Source: Rhipicephalus microplus
Lineage: Eukaryota; Arthropoda; Arachnida; Ixodida; Ixodidae
NCBI RefSeq assembly: GCF_043290135.1
Contig: NW_027464806.1
Span: 62,001 to 126,000, forward strand
Direction: 5' to 3'
Length of the DNA: 64,000 nucleotides
Shown: one piece after another, positions 9,454 through 25,358 of the stretch
Numbering within the stretch: position 1 is the first letter of the stretch
Layout: each line of letters opens with the position of its first letter
Notes under the pieces: generated by a model
Databases searched by the model: none
What the model saw: only the letters and a program-made list of their open reading frames with translations
Told to the model about the DNA's origin: nothing
Position numbers and translations under genes: made by a program

Positions 9454-12320
9454 GGTTGCACTGTGAGGAACCCTGCAAGGGTCACGCAATTACAGGCAAA
9501 ACAGCCCTAACTCTAAAGCGCCTTACATAGGACGAGATTGGAGCGTAAAATGCACCACCCTTTATGCATTCTTTCTTCTTTACAGCGTTGGAAGAGTGTT
9601 CGTTCGCTGCATGTTTTACGCATGCGTACTTTCGCTTACATAATACCTTCGGAGGCTGACAACCTGTTAAGTAATCTATCAACGACTATCCGGACGGCAT
9701 CAGCTGTGCAAAGAAGATTTGCAGTTGGCCTTCCAGAGCCGTCCAGAGCACACAAAGTAGGTCTACACATCGTGGCAACCAATATTTCGAAAAAAGTGAA
9801 TTGCGTAGTATTATAAAGAATACAACTTTCAGAATGAGCAAAACTGCTTGGTTTGACCAAAGTACAAAGAGGTGCGATTTATACCACATCGATCCATTTA
9901 TTGAATTAAAAATTACGCTGGCATTAGATAGAATATCGGAAACTCTAATTGACCGATTGAGGCTAGGCACGGCATACACAAAAACATTTGTTTTTTTTTT
10001 TCTTTGCACAGACACGGCAGAGCTGAAAGTCCCGAATGCGAATGCGGATTGATAGATGAAGACGTATGTCACCTTCTCGTAGACTGTCCACATCACGAGA
10101 CGCCGTCTTAAGTCCGAACAGTTGGCATTAGACCGCAGACCGTTTAACATGAAGAAACTTCTGGGTCCGTGGCCTACTCGAGTTTTACAGTCGCACGCTT
10201 TAAAAGCATCAACACGTTCTTTACAAGACAGCGGGATTGCTGATAAGTATTAAGAAATAACGAACTTTCATTTGTAACAAATGTACTTATTATGTACAGT
10301 ATCACGTGACTCTCATCATGTGTGTGTTGTGAAATGAATGACGTGTCGACAATTATGTACACACGAGCGAATGCATCTTTATACGGACCAGACGTGTGCT
10401 CTACTGTTTTGTGCTGGTGGACCGAATATTATCGAGGGACATTATATCAGAGACTTCATTCATTGACTTTCGAACATTTACTTACCATTGTGTTCTGATA
10501 TGTGCGTATAAGTGTAAGTGTGTCTTTGCATATCTCTGCCCGAGTTTTCTACTTTCCATGCACTGCTTTGTACGTTTTGCTTCAAGATACGTGTTCAAGT
10601 TTAACTCAACGGCCAAGGAGTAGCCGGCGCCATAATGGTGCGCCGACATCTCCTTACATATCATATCAATAAGAAAAAAAGATGCGCGCCAATGCCCATC
10701 TATTGTATTCCCTTCTCACGTGCCCCAATACCAAACTGCGCGTGCCATTTCTGTGGTGCAAGTGTGTTTAAGTAGTCGCAGTTTCATCTTTCACAATCAT
10801 GAGGGTTCCCATATTGAAAGTATTCCTTCCCCGAACTTGTGGCAGGGACGCACGATGCGAAATTACAAAATGATCGCGCTTGAAAGCTTCATACAAATGC
10901 ACTGTCGACCCGCCGAACATAGTCAGTAATCTAAAACAAAGCGGAAATAAACGGTGCGTCCGCTCATTCATTTAAGGTAAGTTTCCCACCACATTCCGAA
11001 TGGAACGTACCACTCATTTGTGCCTAGCACAGGCGCATTTGTTCTTTCGAAGAGAACACAGTGTTCCGCTACACCGTGTGATTATGTAAACGTCAAGCCG
11101 AGCAGTGTCGTTTGCTGGCCGGCCTGGCTATGTTTCTTTCGGCGACGCGCAAACGGAGCACTCGGTGCGAAAACGGGAAATGCCCATACCTCGTGTCGAC
11201 CGCCTTTCTTTACTGGATTTCGTACTTCTTTGTGCACTATATAAATCACCTGCGTGGTACCCCTGTCATGCGTACGCACAGTTTTGTTTTTTCCTTCACT
11301 CGGGCTGTCGATACTTTGCTTTCGGACAATAATTAGCATGCAGTCCGCCGCCACGCTTTTCTGCTTCTACAGCTATTGTCACATGCGTCTATATATTTCT
11401 CCCCTATCTTTTCTTGCATCAATGCTTCCGCACATTTTTCACCGCGCCACGCACTTTAAGCTACATTCACTCCTCCTACAGTCTCGAAACGGGCCTGCCC
11501 TGCGCTCTCAAGAAATAAATGCCCCAATTTCGTAAACAAATGAATGGCGTGGCAGAGAAGGAACTCTGCGCTGTCTGATGAATGTGGCTGTACCCTTCAC
11601 ATCGGGCGGCAGCTATCACCACCTAGCCATAATGCTGACCTAACAAACAGCTACATTTATCTTGTTTTTTTTCTCTCTTTAAATAGTGAAGTATAGGACC
11701 GCGGTGCTTTGCAGTGAATGGTTTAGTTTTCACTCTTGCCTTGACTTTAGCCACCAATAAGATAACCACCTTCTAGTTAATTCTACCCGCCTAAAGTCTA
11801 TTTTGCCCTCCCCCGTCTCTAAACCCCGGTGCTTTTGAAAAACTCTGCGCCATCATTCTAAACTATAAGGTGAAGCCCTTTACATAGCATTATCAAGTGT
11901 TCGGCAGTTTCCTTCTCTCCGCATGCACTGCATACCGTGTATACCCCTTCATATTTGGCCCGACATGTCGGAGTTGCTCGGGCAAGCGCTGACGCGAGTT
12001 TCCTATTCTATCATTTCCCAAGAGCTGAACACACTCGAGTTCATGTTACCTTTTTTTGAGAGAAGCGGCCACCTTCCCCCTGTTTTTTTTTTTTTTTTTA
12101 ATTACCACGCTCCTGGTTTTGTTTTCCCTCCATTACCGTACTTGTGGCACTTTTCTCCGCGCACTCGGTCTTCTCTAATTTACCTGTTCAACCTCCCCGA
12201 GCACACACGTCGAGCGCGGCACACCAACGCTCCTGCTAGCGGTGTTCAACAGAGAGAAGAGGATGGATTCGGAGCCGAATCTCTCAGCACAACCCCTATG
12301 CCGACGCAGACAATTTGGGT

Positions 12321-12336
12321 GGCTCTGAGAAGAGCC
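12321..12336 (-). terminator. Histone 3' stem-loop of H2B, unit 2
   Basis: Identical 16-mer, 39 nt past the stop. Confidence 0.95.
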
Positions 12337-12375
12337 GTTGATTTGTCGTTGCTCGCTGTGGCCCACGACGCACGC

Positions 12376-12750
12376 CTACTTGGAGCTGGTGTACTTGGTG
12401 ACGGCTTTTGTACCCTCGGACACCGCGTGCTTGGCCAGCTCTCCGGGCAGCAGCAGGCGCACCGCGGTCTGGATCTCCCGGCTCGTGATGGTCGAGCGCT
12501 TGTTGTAGTGAGCAAGGCGTGACGACTCGGCGGCGATACGCTCGAAGATGTCGTTCACGAAGCTGTTCATGATGGACATGGCCTTGCTGGAGACACCAGT
12601 GTCGGGGTGCACCTGCTTCAGCACCTTATAGATGTAGATGGAGAAGCTCTCCTTCCTGCGGCGCTTCTTCTTCTTCTTGTCCGTGGCGCGCACATTCTTC
12701 TGCGCCTTGCCGGCCTTCTTGACGGCTTTGCCAGACGGTTGGGGAGGCAT
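12376..12750 (-). CDS. H2B: Core histone H2B, unit 2
   Basis: The protein is identical to the unit 1 copy (124 residues, MPPQPSGK start). The promoter region towards H2A is uninterrupted here. Confidence 0.98.
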   Translation of the reverse strand: MPPQPSGKAVKKAGKAQKNVRATDKKKKKRRRKESFSIYIYKVLKQVHPDTGVSSKAMSIMNSFVNDIFERIAAESSRLAHYNKRSTITSREIQTAVRLLLPGELAKHAVSEGTKAVTKYTSSK

Positions 12751-12752
12751 GA

Positions 12753-13400
<648 letters not shown>

Positions 13401-13439
13401 GCGAGCACCCCTTCCGCGCGCTCGCCGCATTCCCCAAAC

Positions 13440-13455
13440 GGTCCTTCTAAGGACC
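13440..13455 (+). terminator. Histone 3' stem-loop of H2A, unit 2
   Basis: Same 16-mer and spacing as unit 1. Confidence 0.95.
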
Positions 13456-14736
13456 ACCCAAACAGGTGACGCGGCCGTGTTTCGCTTCGCAGTCACGATG
13501 GCTCTGTTCGTACCCTCAAGCGTGTTTGTTTTTCTATACTTTATATATATTTCCTCGCGACATCAGTTAGCCACAAGTGCGCGACGCCAAATGCTGCAAA
13601 GAGACAACCAAATCACGCAGCTCGGCACCGAAAAAGACAGAAAAGAGCATGTAAGCGTTGTCATTTCTCATTAAAAAAAAAAAAAAAAAAGCTCCACACG
13701 TAACCGTCTATCCTTACGATGACACCTGAACGGGTCAGCACAGGGACAGAGTAAATTTAATACCTTTGAATAGAAAAACAAACGTAAGGTAAAAAAAAAA
13801 AAGAGAGAGAGAGAGAGAGAACCCGCCGTTAGCGCATTCCATTTGGTGCTTCTAACACAATTTATTTCGTCTATCTTGCTAGGCAGCGCAGCCACTATTA
13901 CACAGAACACACAACACAAGCGCTTAACTTCAACTAAACGTTTATTGCAAAAAAAAAAAAAAAAAATTGTCCAGAATATGGCACAAAAACTTGTTCAGCT
14001 TCAAAAGAAATGAAAGGAAATGACACGCGATGATTTCGAGTGTGTTAGTGCACTCTCTATCGCGCTCACGCGGAAAGAACTGTTTTTTGGATGGGGTGAT
14101 AGAGAATAACAGACAGTAATGTGCGGGACTGGCACGTGTGCTTTTTGTTGTCTACCTTTTACTATTCTTTTTCTCTGTTCACCCCCTTTATAAACTCTGA
14201 CGTTTGCAATGAAAGTTCAGTTGAAGTTAAGCGCTTGTGTTGTGAGGTCTGTGTAATAGTGGCTGCGCTTCCTAGCGAGATGGATCCTTACCAACTGGCC
14301 CGATACAATTGTTTATTTCGTCTCTCGGTAAAACTTCATCACCTCCTACGAGTGCACCCAAAAGTTGCGCCGGGGTCCAGCAGCCCAAGTCACCATGGCG
14401 TTACGCAAACAGAAGCCCTCAAAAACACCTTACAAGCGGCGGGCAAAAAGGTAAACACATAAATGAAATTGACACACCACAGGGTCGCAGCACGGCTGCT
14501 GCACACACACCGACTGAAGCTAGCCTACCTTTTCTCTGTCTACTCATAATGATACACACTTTTACCTTGAATTTGTCAAAGCTGAGCCATTTCTTCGTAA
14601 TAACGACGCGCCGACGTTCCGTTCTTCCGCGCGCTAGACAACGGCAGCCACGTACGTACAAAACATGACAGCAAAAGAGGGTGCGGCCGGAGTACGTGGC
14701 CTGGAGTGGTCTCGTAGCCAAAGCAGACACGTTGGT

Positions 14737-14752
14737 GGTCCTGAGAAGGACC
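14737..14752 (-). terminator. Histone 3' stem-loop of H3, unit 2
   Basis: Same 16-mer and spacing as unit 1. Confidence 0.95.
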
Positions 14753-14799
14753 GTTTGTTGTTGCTTGCCTGTCGACCGAAGCGCAGGGAGCAGCCCAAC

Positions 14800-15225
<426 letters not shown>

Positions 15226-17466
15226 TCACCTCGACTGACGGAGCGAAACTGCGCTCCTGCCGGAGATCGGCAAAAGCGGCTTCGCCGCACGACCCATCTC
15301 TCTCCCTCCCATTGGCCGAAGCGTGAGAACCCGTCCGCGTGCGAGCGCGGAAGCGTACGCCAGGATGCTGGCTGGCGCTCATTTTCGGGCAACCGTGCAG
15401 TTCGCGGCTGCAAAGAGGTACACCGAAACGAAACCACTACCGCTGTACAATACAGCCTGCTGCGCATTTCTTTCGCCTTCCAGGCAACACATCAATCGAC
15501 GCTGTAGCTCGTCGCTTCCCGAAGCGGCGCGACGGAGTGCGAGACGCCACCATTCACGCCAACAGCGCGCATCGCACTAGAGCGCCTCGCATCACCGAGG
15601 GCAAATGCGCACTGCCACGCCAAAAAAACTTGCTCCTTGCGTTGTCGCTTATTTGCGACCATTACGTAGATGGGCGAAGACGACGAGAGACCACCGGCAG
15701 TGTTGGTATATGCATACACGTCCGCGCAACGACAAGGAGTAAAACGCAACAAAACATTCTAACACAAACACCCCGTACATCCAACTGCCACTGAGCGCGC
15801 CTACTTGCTCAATCGCAGACAGTAACGGGACTCAATTTTATCTTCCTTTCCCTCTTAAGAATCACTCATACATACTTGCCAAACTACTAGGTGCGCTCAA
15901 TGGCGGTTGGATGTACGGGGTGTTTGCGTTCGAATGTTTTGTTTCATTTTTACTCCTATTCCCTCGATATGTCGTCTCACTCTGGCTTCCCTCATGTCTC
16001 TTTCTCTACACTTTTATTCCCACCCTTTTAATCCCCCCTCACCCCCCATCCCTTGTGAGCTACCGCTGAGGTGTCGCATCCTGATGCAGACAGTTTCGGG
16101 GCTCACTTTCCTCTTCTTTTCCATCTTACACATCAGCAATCCCCCCCCCCCCCCCCAACCTCTAAGTGCTAAATATGTGGCACAAAAAGCAGGAAATGGA
16201 CTCAATGAAAGGGTGAAAAATAATAATCATAATAGAAACGAAGATCAACACGCGCCTCAAAAAGCCCCATTCACTCCTCTTTCACATTTTCACGAGAAAA
16301 TGAAGGTACACACATGGAGAACAATTTTTGTTATAGGTAGGCTTGCCTGAGCAGAACCACTGTCGTGCGCCTTGGTTACACATTCGACACGCCTCGTCCT
16401 GTGCGGAGGTGGGTGGGAAACCAAGGGTGCACTTGAAAATGCAATGCTCGTGGGTTGGTGTCGCCATCTGACGGCAGGCTCACGCGAGCGCGCCTTGCTT
16501 TCGAATTTCCCGCGCTCGAACCTCTCGCGTTTACATCATGGGCTAGTCCCCCCCCCCCCCCCCCTCTCGCGTGGGCGGCGAAGCCAGCCTCCCTAGAGTG
16601 ACCACCTCTGCCGGCGAAATGGAAACACTTGTTGCGTAGCTGTCCGTCCAAGTAAAGCTTTCACAACTGCAGTGTTCGCAGCACCAGTACAGTACATGAG
16701 TGCCACTTCTATCAAGTGCAGCTTCCCTCAGCACGCTGCATGGGCAGCGCTTATTGTGTACTTGCTTCTGACTTGCGCAGAAATTCTGTTTAAACATCCC
16801 CTTCCACTTTTCTTTCTTTTTTTTTTTGTATTTTGCAGCTCGGCAGCGCCAGGTGTGAAAAAAAAAAAACAAACAAAAATTATTAGGCGTGACAATGTAC
16901 ACAATGTGTTATTGAATGGGGCACTTCTGAGTGCACAGCGGGCGCGGTAAACACGACCAACCTGTCACAATCAATTTTTTCATTTGTAAGTACACATCCC
17001 TTCTTCGTCTGGGTGCCCCACGGTAGAACATAGTGCGTTTTTATTTATTTTGACACAACGTGACGCGATCGTGTAGTGGGCATTCCAAAGAAAAAAGCGA
17101 GTTCGTGCTTCCTGAGCATAGTCGTGTCTCCAAGAATGCAGTGACCAGGGTAGAACGCTGCGCTCGGCTTCTTCCTTCGCGCGATAAGGTAACTAGGCGA
17201 CGTTCGCTTGACGGGCCCGTTTTAGCAGCTTGGCTTGCAGGAAGGAGAGGAAGAACTCGCAGATGCGGCGATTGATTCGTGCATGCAGACCCAGGAGAAA
17301 GACGACGACGCGAACGAAATGCGGTGAACGTGACAAGTACCCAGCGCGATCAAGCTACTACTACACGAGGTGCTGCTCACCTGAGCGATGACGCAATGAT
17401 ATTGCAAAGAGGGACGGACGGGTATGGCGAACCGCTGGGATCACACTGCCGAAGCATCAAGTGGGT

Positions 17467-17482
17467 AGCCCTGAAGAGGGCT
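17467..17482 (-). terminator. Histone 3' stem-loop of H4, unit 2 (variant)
   Basis: Carries the same A-U first pair and C in the loop as unit 1. Confidence 0.88.
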
Positions 17483-17525
17483 GTTGTGTTCTCGTTGGCT
17501 GGCTGCAGGCGACGCCGCTGGCTTC

Positions 17526-18218
<693 letters not shown>

Positions 18219-21200
18219 AAGCGAATGCTCGACACGATCGAGTCGCGGTGTCGGCGCCGGCCCGCGAGACTGAGGAGGAAGGCGAACGGCGCACGCCGGT
18301 TGGTCGGCGGCCAGCTCGTCTCTCTCTCCCTCTTTTCTTCGCGAGGAGCGCGTTGGCCGCGCAGGTTGCTGCACTGACTATTTTTCTGCACTACAAGATT
18401 GAATATACACGGCAAACATGCTTTCGTTTGTTTGTTTGTTTTTAATTCTTTTCTCGTTACTGTTGCTAAGTTTCTTGCCCATTCATTCACGCACCCTTCA
18501 CTGCTGCAAAATGGCGTATCAGTCGTATCAGCTGCCCCAGCGGCAAGGAGACATCAAACCGAGTAAGCGACAATTCATGTACGCGTACGTACAAGCCCAG
18601 CGGATACAACGCGTTCGCTAAAAAACGTTTCATCGTGTCCACTGAACATGACACACGCAATATTTGTCAAAACTCACAGCTGCAACAGCTCACCTGTGTG
18701 CCGCACGTAAATAAACTGCACACTTAACACTTTGCGACTACTCGTCCCCGGCGTGTGCCCCCCCCCCTCTTTTTTTTTTTTCTTTTCTATGTTCTCGCTT
18801 TCTCTCTAATCACATCAATGCCTCATTTGCACGCACGAAACCCGTTTCACGGCGTCACTTTGACGCCATCCTTGTCGCCAAACCAAGGGACTAACACACG
18901 CGGTCCGGGCACGGCCTCATGGCCGGAAATTTCTAAACAAAGCGTGCTCGCGTTGTTGTGGACGCCGGCACGTGAAATTCGGCAAAGTAACAGCACCTTT
19001 GGCTGGCTACGCGTGTCTCAAATTTTACTGTGGCAGCTCCACTACATATCGCGATACGGCAGTTTCACCGAAGCCACGCAACGCGACCGCGCTCATTTCA
19101 GCATTCACGGGGACGGCAGAGAGTGAGAGCGCACCTCCTCTCGGGCGCGCCTCTCCTCCCGTAAACACGGACTGTCAAGCGGTCCGGTCGCAGCGAAGTT
19201 TCCCCATCTCCTTGCGGGGTGGTTCAACACCTGCCCGTTTCAAGTGCACGGTTGCACTGTGAGGAACCCTGCAAGGGTCACGCAATTACAGGCAAAACAG
19301 CCCTAACTCTAAAGCGCCTTACATAGGACGAGATTGGAGCGTAAAATGCACCACCCTTTATGCATTCTTTCTTCTTTACAGCGTTGGAAGAGTGTTCGTT
19401 CGCTGCATGTTTTACGCATGCGTACTTTCGCTTACATAATACCTTCGGAGGCTGACAACCTGTTAAGTAATCTATCAACGACTATCCGGACGGCATCAGC
19501 TGTGCAAAGAAGATTTGCAGTTGGCCTTCCAGAGCCGTCCAGAGCACACAAAGTAGGTCTACACATCGTGGCAACCAATATTTCGAAAAAAGTGAATTGC
19601 GTAGTATTATAAAGAATACAACTTTCAGAATGAGCAAAACTGCTTGGTTTGACCAAAGTACAAAGAGGTGCGATTTATACCACATCGATCCATTTATTGA
19701 ATTAAAAATTACGCTGGCATTAGATAGAATATCGGAAACTCTAATTGACCGATTGAGGCTAGGCACGGCATACACAAAAACATTTGTTTTTTTTTTTTTC
19801 TTTGCACAGACACGGCAGAGCTGAAAGTCCCGAATGCGAATGCGGATTGATAGATGAAGACGTATGTCACCTTCTCGTAGACTGTCCACATCACGAGACG
19901 CCGTCTTAAGTCCGAACAGTTGGCATTAGACCGCAGACCGTTTAACATGAAGAAACTTCTGGGTCCGTGGCCTACTCGAGTTTTACAGTCGCACGCTTTA
20001 AAAGCATCAACACGTTCTTTACAAGACAGCGGGATTGCTGATAAGTATTAAGAAATAACGAACTTTCATTTGTAACAAATGTACTTATTATGTACAGTAT
20101 CACGTGACTCTCATCATGTGTGTGTTGTGAAATGAATGACGTGTCGACAATTATGTACACACGAGCGAATGCATCTTTATACGGACCAGACGTGTGCTCT
20201 ACTGTTTTGTGCTGGTGGACCGAATATTATCGAGGGACATTATATCAGAGACTTCATTCATTGACTTTCGAACATTTACTTACCATTGTGTTCTGATATG
20301 TGCGTATAAGTGTAAGTGTGTCTTTGCATATCTCTGCCCGAGTTTTCTACTTTCCATGCACTGCTTTGTACGTTTTGCTTCAAGATACGTGTTCAAGTTT
20401 AACTCAACGGCCAAGGAGTAGCCGGCGCCATAATGGTGCGCCGACATCTCCTTACATATCATATCAATAAGAAAAAAAGATGCGCGCCAATGCCCATCTA
20501 TTGTATTCCCTTCTCACGTGCCCCAATACCAAACTGCGCGTGCCATTTCTGTGGTGCAAGTGTGTTTAAGTAGTCGCAGTTTCATCTTTCACAATCATGA
20601 GGGTTCCCATATTGAAAGTATTCCTTCCCCGAACTTGTGGCAGGGACGCACGATGCGAAATTACAAAATGATCGCGCTTGAAAGCTTCATACAAATGCAC
20701 TGTCGACCCGCCGAACATAGTCAGTAATCTAAAACAAAGCGGAAATAAACGGTGCGTCCGCTCATTCATTTAAGGTAAGTTTCCCACCACATTCCGAATG
20801 GAACGTACCACTCATTTGTGCCTAGCACAGGCGCATTTGTTCTTTCGAAGAGAACAGTGTTCCGCTACACCGTGTGATTATGTAAACGTCAAGCCGAGCA
20901 GTGTCGTTTGCTGGCCGGCCTGGCTATGTTTCTTTCGGCGACGCGCAAACGGAGCACTCGGTGCGAAAACGGGAAATGCCCATACCTCGTGTCGACCGCC
21001 TTTCTTTACTGGATTTCGTACTTCTTTGTGCACTATATAAATCACCTGCGTGGTACCCCTGTCATGCGTACGCACAGTTTTGTTTTTTCCTTCACTCGGG
21101 CTGTCGATACTTTGCTTTCGGACAATAATTAGCATGCAGTCCGCCGCCACGCTTTTCTGCTTCTACAGCTATTGTCACATGCGTCTATATATTTCTCCCC

Positions 21201-22117
21201 TATCTTTTCTTGCATCAATGCTTCCGCACATTTTTCACCGCGCCACGCACTTTAAGCTACATTCACTCCTCCTACAGTCTCGAAACGGGCCTGCCCTGCG
21301 CTCTCAAGAAATAAATGCCCCAATTTCGTAAACAAATGAATGGCGTGGCAGAGAAGGAACTCTGCGCTGTCTGATGAATGTGGCTGTACCCTTCACATCG
21401 GGCGGCAGCTATCACCACCTAGCCATAATGCTGACCTAACAAACAGCTACATTTATCTTGTTTTTTTTCTCTCTTTAAATAGTGAAGTATAGGACCGCGG
21501 TGCTTTGCAGTGAATGGTTTAGTTTTCACTCTTGCCTTGACTTTAGCCACCAATAAGATAACCACCTTCTAGTTAATTCTACCCGCCTAAAGTCTATTTT
21601 GCCCTCCCCCGTCTCTAAACCCCGGTGCTTTTGAAAAACTCTGCGCCATCATTCTAAACTATAAGGTGAAGCCCTTTACATAGCATTATCAAGTGTTCGG
21701 CAGTTTCCTTCTCTCCGCATGCACTGCATACCGTGTATACCCCTTCATATTTGGCCCGACATGTCGGAGTTGCTCGGGCAAGCGCTGACGCGAGTTTCCT
21801 ATTCTATCATTTCCCAAGAGCTGAACACACTCGAGTTCATGTTACCTTTTTTTGAGAGAAGCGGCCACCTTCCCCCTGTTTTTTTTTTTTTTTTTTAATT
21901 ACCACGCTCCTGGTTTTGTTTTCCCTCCATTACCGTACTTGTGGCACTTTTCTCCGCGCACTCGGTCTTCTCTAATTTACCTGTTCAACCTCCCCGAGCA
22001 CACACGTCGAGCGCGGCACACCAACGCTCCTGCTAGCGGTGTTCAACAGAGAGAAGAGGATGGATTCGGAGCCGAATCTCTCAGCACAACCCCTATGCCG
22101 ACGCAGACAATTTGGGT

Positions 22118-22133
22118 GGCTCTGAGAAGAGCC
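22118..22133 (-). terminator. Histone 3' stem-loop of H2B, unit 3
   Basis: Same 16-mer and spacing as unit 1. Confidence 0.95.
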
Positions 22134-22172
22134 GTTGATTTGTCGTTGCTCGCTGTGGCCCACGACGCACGC

Positions 22173-22547
22173 CTACTTGGAGCTGGTGTACTTGGTGACG
22201 GCTTTTGTACCCTCGGACACCGCGTGCTTGGCCAGCTCTCCGGGCAGCAGCAGGCGCACCGCGGTCTGGATCTCCCGGCTCGTGATGGTCGAGCGCTTGT
22301 TGTAGTGAGCAAGGCGTGACGACTCGGCGGCGATACGCTCGAAGATGTCGTTCACGAAGCTGTTCATGATGGACATGGCCTTGCTGGAGACACCAGTGTC
22401 GGGGTGCACCTGCTTCAGCACCTTATAGATGTAGATGGAGAAGCTCTCCTTCCTGCGGCGCTTCTTCTTCTTCTTGTCCGTGGCGCGCACATTCTTCTGC
22501 GCCTTGCCGGCCTTCTTGACGGCTTTGCCAGACGGTTGGGGAGGCAT
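22173..22547 (-). CDS. H2B: Core histone H2B, unit 3
   Basis: The protein is identical to unit 1. The TATA-like box and CCAAT stay in place, because the SINE in the divergent region lies on the H2A side of them. Confidence 0.98.
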   Translation of the reverse strand: MPPQPSGKAVKKAGKAQKNVRATDKKKKKRRRKESFSIYIYKVLKQVHPDTGVSSKAMSIMNSFVNDIFERIAAESSRLAHYNKRSTITSREIQTAVRLLLPGELAKHAVSEGTKAVTKYTSSK

Positions 22548-22747
22548 GATTTCACACAACACGCACGCGAGACCAGAGTCGAATGCGCGTGTCCCCCCGT
22601 CTCGCCGCGCTTAAATATGAGCGAGGGGTGTTGACGAGATCAGCACAACGCGCGCGCCCCATTGGTTCGCACGGCTTCTCTCTCTCACACTCTCATCCGT
22701 TCCCCGCGAGCGGCGGCGCGCGATGGTGGCAACGGAAACCATTCGAG

Positions 22748-23538
<791 letters not shown>

Positions 23539-23577
23539 GCGAGCACCCCTTCCGCGCGCTCGCCGCATTCCCCAAAC

Positions 23578-23593
23578 GGTCCTTCTAAGGACC
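23578..23593 (+). terminator. Histone 3' stem-loop of H2A, unit 3
   Basis: Same 16-mer and spacing as unit 1. Confidence 0.95.
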
Positions 23594-24869
23594 ACCCAAA
23601 CAGGTGACGCGGCCGTGTTTCGCTTCGCAGTCACGATGGCTCTGTTCGTACCCTCAAGCGTGTTTGTTTTTCTATACTTTATATATATTTCCTCGCGACA
23701 TCAGTTAGCCACAAGTGCGCGACGCCAAATGCTGCAAAGAGACAACCAAATCACGCAGCTCGGCACCGAAAAAGACAGAAAAGAGCATGTAAGCGTTGTC
23801 ATTTCTCATTAAAAAAAAAAAAAAAAAAAGCTCCACACGTAACCGTCTATCCTTACGATGACACCTGAACGGGTCAGCACAGGGACAGAGTAAATTTAAT
23901 ACCTTTGAATAGAAAAACAAACGTAAGGTAAAAAAAAAAAGAGAGAGAGAGAGAGAGAACCCGCCGTTAGCGCATTCCATTTGGTGCTTCTAACACAATT
24001 TATTTCGTCTATCTTGCTAGGCAGCGCAGCCACTATTACACAGAACACACAACACAAGCGCTTAACTTCAACTAAACGTTTATTGCAAAAAAAAAAAAAT
24101 TGTCCAGAATATGGCACAAAAACTTGTTCAGCTTCAAAAGAAATGAAAGGAAATGACACGCGATGATTTCGAGTGTGTTAGTGCACTCTCTATCGCGCTC
24201 ACGCGGAAAGAACTGTTTTTTGGATGGGGTGATAGAGAATAACAGACAGTAATGTGCGGGACTGGCACGTGTGCTTTTTGTTGTCTACCTTTTACTATTC
24301 TTTTTCTCTGTTCACCCCCTTTATAAACTCTGACGTTTGCAATGAAAGTTCAGTTGAAGTTAAGCGCTTGTGTTGTGAGGTCTGTGTAATAGTGGCTGCG
24401 CTTCCTAGCGAGATGGATCCTTACCAACTGGCCCGATACAATTGTTTATTTCGTCTCTCGGTAAAACTTCATCACCTCCTACGAGTGCACCCAAAAGTTG
24501 CGCCGGGGTCCAGCAGCCCAAGTCACCATGGCGTTACGCAAACAGAAGCCCTCAAAAACACCTTACAAGCGGCGGGCAAAAAGGTAAACACATAAATGAA
24601 ATTGACACACCACAGGGTCGCAGCACGGCTGCTGCACACACACCGACTGAAGCTAGCCTACCTTTTCTCTGTCTACTCATAATGATACACACTTTTACCT
24701 TGAATTTGTCAAAGCTGAGCCATTTCTTCGTAATAACGACGCGCCGACGTTCCGTTCTTCCGCGCGCTAGACAACGGCAGCCACGTACGTACAAAACATG
24801 ACAGCAAAAGAGGGTGCGGCCGGAGTACGTGGCCTGGAGTGGTCTCGTAGCCAAAGCAGACACGTTGGT

Positions 24870-24885
24870 GGTCCTGAGAAGGACC
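24870..24885 (-). terminator. Histone 3' stem-loop of H3, unit 3
   Basis: Same 16-mer and spacing as unit 1. Confidence 0.95.
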
Positions 24886-24932
24886 GTTTGTTGTTGCTTG
24901 CCTGTCGACCGAAGCGCAGGGAGCAGCCCAAC

Positions 24933-25358
<426 letters not shown>

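Noticed and set aside
11923..12522. A 199-residue plus-strand frame across the H2B 3' region
   Set aside because: It joins a retrotransposon remnant, a T-tract and the antisense of H2B, and exists only in units where the T-run length keeps the frame.
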